A stretch of 54,517 bases of DNA, from NCBI GenBank assembly GCA_902563555.1, contig CACEXM010000007.1, positions 1 to 54,517 of the forward strand, in the 5' to 3' direction. The notes under the pieces were generated by a model, which made no database searches, had not been told where the DNA came from, and saw only the letters and a list, made by a program, of their open reading frames with translations. Position 1 is the stretch's first letter. Every line of letters begins with the position of its first letter. The stretch is from an uncultured Pelagibacteraceae bacterium (GTDB taxonomy: Bacteria > Pseudomonadota > Alphaproteobacteria > Pelagibacterales > Pelagibacteraceae). Made by a program: the position numbers and the translations under genes. Below, piece after piece: positions 48,367 through 54,517 of this stretch.

Positions 48367-50037
48367 ATGCAAATATTCTTAATAAGTTTTTTTATAAGTC
48401 TTAGCTTTTATACCTACGGAATATTATTTGTTAAAAAATTAAAATTCCATAATTTTTTGAGCAAATTTTCTTTATGTTGTGTTTTTGGAGCTATTTTAGT
48501 CTCTTTCATAGCATTGACATTGAATTTTTTTTTTCCACTAGGAAAAAATATTGGTAATTTTTTTATAATTTTTAGCTCGATATTTTTCCTAGTCTTTTTT
48601 TATAAGGATATTAATAAAATAAATATTATAAAATACTCACTGCTTTTATCTGCTATAGTTACTTTGTTAGTATTATACTCTAATATTAACAGACCAGATG
48701 CAGGGCTATATCACTTGCCATATATACAATTAATCAATGAAAATAAAATATTATTGGGTATTACTAACATTCATTCAAGGTTTGGACATATTTCAATACT
48801 CCAATATTTATCAGCAATTTATAATAATAATTACTTCCCAATAGAATCAATCGTATTACCTCCAGCAATTTTGGCAGGAGCTATTTTTTTATATTTTTTT
48901 TCATTTATGGATAAAAAGTTTAGCTATTTTGAACTAAAAGTTTATGTGTGTTTAATAACAATCTACAGTCTTTATTCACTCAACAGATACAGTAGTTTTG
49001 GGAATGATGCTACTTCTCATCTTCTTTGTTTCTTATTAACCATTATTTTTTTGCAAAAAAATTTCAAAATTCAAAATATTAATAATTTTTCTGTAATTTC
49101 AATCATTTCTACTTATCTATTCATGCAAAAAACATTTATGATTTTATTGCCAGTAGTCTGCTTCTCTTTTTATATATTTTATCTACTTAAAGAAAATATA
49201 TACAAAGATATAAAGATATTATTTTCAATTTTATTAATGTTTTCCTGGATCATTAAAAATATTTTAATATCAGGCTGTGTGATTTTTCCTATTTCATTTT
49301 CTTGTTTAGAAAACTTAAGTTATGTGAATATAGGGGAGATAAAAAATTTTGAGATTTCTTCTGAAAGCTGGTCAAAAGATTGGCCAAACAGAGCTGACAA
49401 AAATATTGAAATGATCGACTTCAATAAAGACTTTAATTGGATTAATGACTGGTATAACAATCATTTTAAGATAATTATTAAAAAGATAATTCCATATATT
49501 TTACTAATTTTAACCATAATAACTTACTCTCTTTTAAAGTTCGGTATAAACAAAAATAAAATAAATGAGAAATTTTTAAAAAAAAATTATATATTAATTT
49601 TTTTAAGTTTTTTATTTAGTATTGTATGGTTTTTAAAATTTCCTATTTACAGGTATGGGCAATCATTTTTAGCAATTTTATTTATTTCATGTTTTATATT
49701 AATTTTCAATTACTTAAATGAAGTTAAAAAAGTTTACAGAATTTTTATGGTTACTACCATCATCTTTGCATTAGCTGTAATTACAAAAAATTTTATACGT
49801 ATATATAAAAAAAATGATATAAGAAATATGTGGCCTAATATTTACACGCTATCAGAAGTAAAAGAAGATAATTATAAAAAGGAACTCATACCGAAATATT
49901 ATAATAATACTTTTATCTATTATTATAGTGAAGATGGAGAATGCATGTACAATTTATCACCATGTTCAAATTTTTTGAAAAATAAAATTAACAAAAAAAC
50001 TAAAAAAGGATATGAAATTTTTTATTTTGAAAATTAA
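48367..50037 (+). CDS. polytopic membrane protein, GT-C-like (LIC_10190-type pattern)
   Basis: A 556-aa protein with about 11-13 hydrophobic spans and a soluble C-terminal tail. After span four, RPDAGLYHLPYIQLI, then GITNIHSRFGHISILQYLSA follow the D-x-GLYHL ... N-x-H-x-RxG pattern of a membrane family found in surface-glycan loci and resembling GT-C sugar transferases, where the loop Asp/His acts on a lipid-linked donor. A second loop motif FGNDATSHLL is also conserved-looking. Function as glycosyltransferase is inferred. Its stop overlaps the convergent GT2 gene by 4 bp. Confidence 0.6.
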   Translation: MQIFLISFFISLSFYTYGILFVKKLKFHNFLSKFSLCCVFGAILVSFIALTLNFFFPLGKNIGNFFIIFSSIFFLVFFYKDINKINIIKYSLLLSAIVTLLVLYSNINRPDAGLYHLPYIQLINENKILLGITNIHSRFGHISILQYLSAIYNNNYFPIESIVLPPAILAGAIFLYFFSFMDKKFSYFELKVYVCLITIYSLYSLNRYSSFGNDATSHLLCFLLTIIFLQKNFKIQNINNFSVISIISTYLFMQKTFMILLPVVCFSFYIFYLLKENIYKDIKILFSILLMFSWIIKNILISGCVIFPISFSCLENLSYVNIGEIKNFEISSESWSKDWPNRADKNIEMIDFNKDFNWINDWYNNHFKIIIKKIIPYILLILTIITYSLLKFGINKNKINEKFLKKNYILIFLSFLFSIVWFLKFPIYRYGQSFLAILFISCFILIFNYLNEVKKVYRIFMVTTIIFALAVITKNFIRIYKKNDIRNMWPNIYTLSEVKEDNYKKELIPKYYNNTFIYYYSEDGECMYNLSPCSNFLKNKINKKTKKGYEIFYFEN

Positions 50038-50729
50038 TTTGTAAAGCTATATTTAAATATACAATAAACAGCTATAAAAGCATCTTTCAACCCAATTTTT
50101 TTTCCATCTTCATAAGACCTCCCAGCATAGGATATTGGAACTTCATAAAATTTAAATTTTTTTTTTGCTAATTTAATTGTTATTTCGGGTTCAATGCCAA
50201 ATGATTTTTCATATAATGTGATAGACTTTATTGCCTCTTTTTTAAAAGATTTATAACCTGTCTCCATATCTGACATATTTAAATTTGTAAATATATTGCA
50301 AATAAATGTTAAAATTTTATTAGCTAAGTAGTGCCAAAATAAGTGCACTCTTACATAGTCATTTGTACCAATAAACCTAGAACCATAAACTATATCAGCA
50401 TCTGTTTCTAAAAATGGTCTTAAAAGTAAATTATAGTCCTTTGGGTTATACTCAAGATCAGCATCTTGAATTATTATTAAATCATTCAAATTTTTATCTA
50501 AAGCAGTTTGTATTGCTTTTCCTTTACCTGAGTTATCATTGTGAAAAACAACTTCTATATTCTTTTCTTCAATAGTTTTCAAAAAATCAGTGGTTCCATC
50601 AGTTGAACCATCATCAACGATAATAATATTATCCTCAGAATTAATATTGTTTTTTACTCTGTTTAATAAAATTTTTATTGTTTTTATTTCGTTAAAACAA
50701 GGAATTATAATTGTTTTTTTTAAAGTCAT
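50034..50729 (-). CDS. GT2 glycosyltransferase (polyprenyl-phosphate sugar synthase-like)
   Basis: A 231-aa GT-A protein beginning LKKTIIIPCFNEIKTI, with VDDGSTDGTTDFL and LIIIQDADLEYNPKDY. The C-terminal half has YGSRFIGTNDY, FGIEPEITIKLAKK and PISYAGRSYEDGKKIGLKDA. A close paralogue of the 47657-48355 gene, on the other side of the membrane protein. No membrane spans beyond a weak one near residue 125. A perfect TATAAT (50802-50797, minus) lies just after asnB and may give it its own promoter. Confidence 0.85.
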   Translation of the reverse strand: MTLKKTIIIPCFNEIKTIKILLNRVKNNINSEDNIIIVDDGSTDGTTDFLKTIEEKNIEVVFHNDNSGKGKAIQTALDKNLNDLIIIQDADLEYNPKDYNLLLRPFLETDADIVYGSRFIGTNDYVRVHLFWHYLANKILTFICNIFTNLNMSDMETGYKSFKKEAIKSITLYEKSFGIEPEITIKLAKKKFKFYEVPISYAGRSYEDGKKIGLKDAFIAVYCIFKYSFTN

Positions 50730-50746
50730 TTTTATAAATTTTTTAG

Positions 50747-50779
50747 ATGTCTATTAGCTTTTATCTTTAAAATGTCTAT
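50747..50779. repeat. pair of 8-bp direct repeats upstream of a GT2 gene
   Basis: ATGTCTAT occurs at 50747-50754 and 50772-50779 (25-nt period) in the 75-bp gap between asnB and the GT2 start at 50729. It may be an operator-like element or chance in AT-rich DNA. Confidence 0.3.
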
Positions 50780-50804
50780 AACTTTTTTTTAAAAATATTA
50801 TATT

Positions 50805-52622
50805 CTATTGTAAGTTATTTAAAACATTTGTGTAAACTATTTCATTCCACAAATATTGACTACAATCTTCTTTTTTAGACAAGTAATTTTCAATTTTTTT
50901 TTTGAAAAATTTTTTATTAATTAAATTTTTTTGAATGACAAACATATCAATTGTGTCTTGGTTAATTATCATTTGACGAGGAAACGCAAATCCATGCTTA
51001 GGTATCTTTTTTAAACTCGTTGGGATTTGTTTACTGAAAATTCTCATCATCAATTTTTTTTTTTCAAATATATTAAACAACTGACTTACATCCTGACTAA
51101 GGCTTAAATTTATTACCCTTTTACTTAAAAAAGGACTTCTATACTCAACAGAATTAAGCATACTAGCAAAATCAGTTTTAAATAAAACTGAAAATGGCAA
51201 GTAAAACTTGTAAAAATACAACTGAGAATTTCGTAGGTAATTACTAGATAATTTAGAATAATCTTCACAAAAATTTTCCTCATATAAATTCTGATTAAAA
51301 AACTCTTTCAATTCCAGAATATTCATCGAAGACATCCATAAAGGTGTCAAATAATTGATATCAGAGTTTAAATGATTAAAAAATTTTTTAAGTTTAAAAT
51401 AGATATTCAAATAAGAATAATTCATAGGCAGAAATCTAGTTAATTTTGACATAGTACTTATTAATGACTTTGGTAAAAATTTAATTTTTTTTGCTCCATA
51501 AAGAGCTTTAAACGTCACATATCCAAAAAAAGCTTCATCACCCCCGTCACCACTAATTAGAACTTTTGTTTTTTTTTTAATTTCTTTAATCAAACTATAA
51601 GTTGGAATTAATGAACTATCACCACAAAGATGATCTATATTCTCAAAAATAAATTGAGAATTAGCAATAGAATCTTTTTTATCTAGTTTAAAAAAATTTT
51701 TATTAAAAATTTCGAATTCTTTATTAAAGTTTCTAATTTCATCAAAACTATCCTGCTCAAAACCGAGAGTATAAGTTTTAAAATTTGTAAACTTTTTTGT
51801 TAAAAATTTATTGACAACAAAAGAGTCAAGACCCGAACTTAGTAAGCCACTTGGCATAACATCAGATACGGAGTAATTATCAATAATTTGTTCAAAATCA
51901 CTTGAGAAATTTAAAGTTTCTTTCTTAAAAAATTGATTATAATCTGGTCCTTTTTCTAGTTTCCAAAAATTTCTTCTAGAAATAGATAGACTTGAAATTT
52001 TAATCCTGATTATTTCAGATGGGTTTACTTGTTTAACTGATTTATAAATTGTACTTGGTGACTTTAAAAACGAGGAGAAAAAAAAATTTTTCACACTTTC
52101 GTTATCTATTTCTCTAGTAAAACTTTTATCCTGTATAATTCCTTTTAATTGACTTGAAAAAAGAATTTTTTTTTTTTGCATTTCGTAATATAAAGGTTTT
52201 TGACCAAGATAATCTCGTGATAGAATTATTTCTTTTTTTATCTTGTCGAAAATTGCTACAGCCCACATTCCATCTATATAATTAAAGACTTTTTCTCCCC
52301 AAAATGAATATCCATTCACTAGAACTTCTGTGTCACACTCAGTTTTAAACTTAACTCCTTTTTTTAAAAGAAATTTTTTTAAATCTTTATGATTATAAAT
52401 AGTTCCATTAAGTACAATTGTAAAATTACCATCATAAGACTCCATTGGTTGATGGCCATTTTTAATATCTATTACCGACAATCTATTATTTCCAATACAA
52501 AAATTATAATTTGGCTCAATTAAAAAATTTTGTTTATCAGGTCCTCGATATTCCTGAACTTTTGACATTTTTTTAATCAATTCAGGATTATTTTCTCCTA
52601 TCACACCAAAAATAGCACACAT
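50805..52622 (-). CDS. asnB: asparagine synthase (glutamine-hydrolysing) family protein
   Basis: Two-domain amidotransferase, 605 aa. The class II glutaminase domain starts with Cys2 in MCAIFGVIGENN and has RLSVIDIKNGHQPM and ECDTEVLVNGY. The synthetase domain (from about residue 240) has a PP-loop variant LLSSGLDSF in place of the usual SGGLDS, then ISGDGGDEAFFGY and VEYRSPFL. Family members in glycan loci may amidate sugar acids rather than make free asparagine. A -10-like TATAAA (52638-52633, minus) is 10 bp before the ATG. Located among glycosyltransferases. Confidence 0.85.
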   Translation of the reverse strand: MCAIFGVIGENNPELIKKMSKVQEYRGPDKQNFLIEPNYNFCIGNNRLSVIDIKNGHQPMESYDGNFTIVLNGTIYNHKDLKKFLLKKGVKFKTECDTEVLVNGYSFWGEKVFNYIDGMWAVAIFDKIKKEIILSRDYLGQKPLYYEMQKKKILFSSQLKGIIQDKSFTREIDNESVKNFFFSSFLKSPSTIYKSVKQVNPSEIIRIKISSLSISRRNFWKLEKGPDYNQFFKKETLNFSSDFEQIIDNYSVSDVMPSGLLSSGLDSFVVNKFLTKKFTNFKTYTLGFEQDSFDEIRNFNKEFEIFNKNFFKLDKKDSIANSQFIFENIDHLCGDSSLIPTYSLIKEIKKKTKVLISGDGGDEAFFGYVTFKALYGAKKIKFLPKSLISTMSKLTRFLPMNYSYLNIYFKLKKFFNHLNSDINYLTPLWMSSMNILELKEFFNQNLYEENFCEDYSKLSSNYLRNSQLYFYKFYLPFSVLFKTDFASMLNSVEYRSPFLSKRVINLSLSQDVSQLFNIFEKKKLMMRIFSKQIPTSLKKIPKHGFAFPRQMIINQDTIDMFVIQKNLINKKFFKKKIENYLSKKEDCSQYLWNEIVYTNVLNNLQ

Positions 52623-52661
52623 AAATATTAATTTTATACAGTTTATGATATTGATAATCTA

Positions 52662-53600
52662 ATGAATTTTTCAATTATTGTTCCGTTTTACAATGAAGAA
52701 AAAAATGTTGCAAAATTACATAAAGAAATAATTCGATCTTTAGAAAGAATTAAAAATGAACATAAATTTGAATTGATATATGTAGATGATGGTTCAAAAG
52801 ATAAAACTAGAAAAGAGCTTATTAAGATAAAAAAAAGTTTTTTTTCTCATAAACTTATTTTTCATAAAAAAAATCAATCTCAATCGAAAGCTATTCAATC
52901 TGGCATAAATGAGAGTATTTATGAAAATCTAATTTTTTTAGATGGTGATTTACAAAATGATCCATCGGATATTAATAAACTAATGAGTTTTTATATAAAA
53001 AAAAAATTAGATATGGTGATAGGATGGAGGAAAAAAAGGCAAGATAATATCTTTAGAATTATTCCAAGCGTTATAGCAAATAAAATAGTAAATCTACTGA
53101 CTAAATCAAAAATACATGATAATGGTTGTGCCCTAAAAATACTTAAAAAAAAACTTTTGACTAATATTAATTTATGGGGCGACTTTCACAGACTCATAGC
53201 TGTTCGACTAATAGAACTTGGGGCAAATATTGGTGAATTAGAAATAAATCACAGAAAACGTTACCATGGAAAATCTAAATACGGTTTTTCTAGAATATTT
53301 AATGTAATTATAGATATCCTATTTATCAAAATTTTTTACAACCAAAAGAAGAAACCGTTATATGTTTTTGGAAATTTTGGTTTAATTTCTTTTTTAATCT
53401 CATTTTTATCAATGATCTACATGTTTTATTTAAAGGTATTCGAGTCTCAGCCATTCATCACAACACCCTTACCTTTGTTAACTAGTATTTCGTTTTTGAT
53501 TGGTTTAGTGTTTTTATCAATAGGAACTATAACAAATTTGCTTGAAAATATTGCCAACAAGACAAATTTAGTTAAGGATTATAGCATAATTAAAAAGTGA
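52662..53600 (+). CDS. GT2 glycosyltransferase with C-terminal membrane anchor (GtrB/ArnC-like)
   Basis: A 312-aa protein starting NFSIIVPFYNEEKNVAKLH, with YVDDGSKDKT, IFLDGDLQNDP as the metal site, MVIGWRKKRQDN, a lipid-side GCALKILKK and HRKRYHGKSKYGFSR. Two strong C-terminal spans (about residues 232-253 and 268-292) are typical of undecaprenyl-phosphate sugar transferases such as GtrB and ArnC. Divergent from asnB (39 bp). Its last 11 bp overlap the convergent edge gene. Confidence 0.88.
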   Translation: MNFSIIVPFYNEEKNVAKLHKEIIRSLERIKNEHKFELIYVDDGSKDKTRKELIKIKKSFFSHKLIFHKKNQSQSKAIQSGINESIYENLIFLDGDLQNDPSDINKLMSFYIKKKLDMVIGWRKKRQDNIFRIIPSVIANKIVNLLTKSKIHDNGCALKILKKKLLTNINLWGDFHRLIAVRLIELGANIGELEINHRKRYHGKSKYGFSRIFNVIIDILFIKIFYNQKKKPLYVFGNFGLISFLISFLSMIYMFYLKVFESQPFITTPLPLLTSISFLIGLVFLSIGTITNLLENIANKTNLVKDYSIIKK

Positions 53601-54517
53601 CTTTTTTATAAATAAAAAAATTTTTTTTAATTAGATCAATGTTAGTCTCATAGTTTATAATCATTTTAAATTTATCTAGATTAGTGGTTTCATACACAGA
53701 TAAATTATATTCCGAACTAAGTCTAAAATTATTTTGTTTTAAAAAATTATCAAGATACCTTATTTTTTTTTTATCTTTATCTAAAACTAAAACAGTTTTA
53801 ACGTCTTTGAATTTATCATGAAAAATTTTTTTATTTTTTTTCGTTTGATATTTTGATCTAAATAACCACTGACTCCACAAATCATCAATAAATGAGACTA
53901 ATTGGAATGTATCTTTTCCCATAAGATCCTCTGATAAGAACATTTCAGTTCTATTTGCACCACCAATTAAAAGAGCTGGTTTTTCAATTTCATTTTGAAT
54001 AAAAATTTTGAATTCTTTTAATTCCTTTTTTTCTTGAACATTGAAGTATAAACCTTGTCTTCCAAACTTATTATAATTAAACAATTGAAAGTAGTTTAAA
54101 CACGAAGATATTATTAAAAATAGAGATATAATTATATAATATCTTTTTATAAAGTTGTAATCAATTAAACAGATCGAAATAACTGCGAAAAATAAAAATG
54201 CCATTAAATGGTTGTATCCAGCTCCATGTAAGACTGCCACCAATGAACTTTGTAAAAATAAAAATAAAAATACTAAATATAAAAAAAGCTTTTTATTATT
54301 CTTAATTTCGTTTGTGCAGAAAAATACAATAAATACAAATATCAACAAATAAGGATTTTTGGCTAGATATTTTATTAAAATCTCAAAATAATTTTTAAAC
54401 TCTAAATGGGAAATAACAACATCTGGTGAACGATTTAATAAATCTAAATTATTATATCCTGTCAGAATATTTAATAAAAATAAGACTAAAACAACAAGAA
54501 AAAAACTAAAAAAAAAG
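53590..54517 (-). CDS. polytopic membrane protein, C-terminal part (runs off window)
   Basis: The frame is open from the stop at 53590 to the last base of the window, so only the C-terminal 308 or so codons are seen. About five hydrophobic spans are present, with loop segments NRSPDVVISHLEF near the visible start and LHGAGYNHLMAFLFF later. A soluble C-terminal domain of about 130 residues follows. The layout recalls membrane sugar transferases of glycan loci, but I do not recognise the family. A TTG at 54348 is not the real start. Confidence 0.7.
   Translation of the reverse strand, partial: FFFSFFLVVLVLFLLNILTGYNNLDLLNRSPDVVISHLEFKNYFEILIKYLAKNPYLLIFVFIVFFCTNEIKNNKKLFLYLVFLFLFLQSSLVAVLHGAGYNHLMAFLFFAVISICLIDYNFIKRYYIIISLFLIISSCLNYFQLFNYNKFGRQGLYFNVQEKKELKEFKIFIQNEIEKPALLIGGANRTEMFLSEDLMGKDTFQLVSFIDDLWSQWLFRSKYQTKKNKKIFHDKFKDVKTVLVLDKDKKKIRYLDNFLKQNNFRLSSEYNLSVYETTNLDKFKMIINYETNIDLIKKNFFIYKKVTF

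Noticed and set aside
54343..54348. TTG at 54348 as the start of the edge membrane protein
   Set aside because: The same frame continues without a stop to the window end and encodes further hydrophobic sequence.

Overview
The window looks like chromosome from a SAR11-clade alphaproteobacterium (Candidatus Pelagibacter or a close relative). This is inferred from the very low GC content, the lack of any gene-free stretch above about 175 bp, many overlapping genes, alphaproteobacterial gene orders (tkt-gap-pgk-fba-thiE, a tol-pal cluster, three-gene pntAA-pntAB-pntB), and a 5S rRNA gene sitting beside a surface-polysaccharide island away from 16S-23S. Species cannot be fixed from the sequence alone. 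I see no insertion sequence, prophage, CRISPR array or integrase.

Left part (1-32.6 kb), housekeeping genes. On the minus strand: ppdK, glyS, glyQ and an S49 peptidase. Then come ispB, pdxH, aroC and the isoprenoid group dxs-ispA-xseB, followed by a Sua5-type tRNA-modification gene, an ABC-2 exporter pair, tRNA-Arg(UCG), rluD and rpoH. A minus-strand block follows: purA-thiD-glmM-folP-ftsH-tilS-cpoB, then pal-tolB-tolA-tolR-tolQ, a phage-type RuvC-like nuclease, yebC, a ymdB-type phosphoesterase, 5-formyl-THF cyclo-ligase, zapA and a small coiled-coil protein.

Middle part (32.6-45.5 kb). A plus-strand operon carries tkt-gap-pgk-fba (lower glycolysis and pentose phosphate), thiE, efp and an inositol-monophosphatase family gene. 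Ribosome and cell-cycle genes follow: rpmE, trcR/DUF1013, rpsU and initiator tRNA-fMet. Facing them on the minus strand are a small transaldolase, the proton-translocating transhydrogenase genes, and two micro-genes found by reading the gap between pntAA and the sugar epimerase: a 36-aa aa3-oxidase subunit IV-like peptide and rpmJ (L36, 41 aa). Next come a sugar-nucleotide epimerase and the 5S rRNA gene, which has its own good promoter.

Right part (45.6-54.5 kb), a surface-glycan island: fcl, gmd, three GT2 glycosyltransferases, two polytopic membrane proteins (one running off the right edge) and an AsnB-type amidotransferase, with frequent strand switches. Its place next to 5S matches the hypervariable region described between 23S and 5S in SAR11 genomes.

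Points most worth a second look: rpsU appears to start at ATT with a perfect GGAGG and is followed 6 bp later by initiator tRNA; a phage-type RuvC sits where ruvC-ruvA-ruvB normally lies, with ruvA and ruvB missing; the epimerase ATG is about 9 nt from the 3' end of 5S; a G9 tract directly follows the ppdK stop codon; several -10 boxes lie so close to ATG that the mRNAs may be leaderless; and three convergent gene pairs share their stop codons through a 4-nt overlap.
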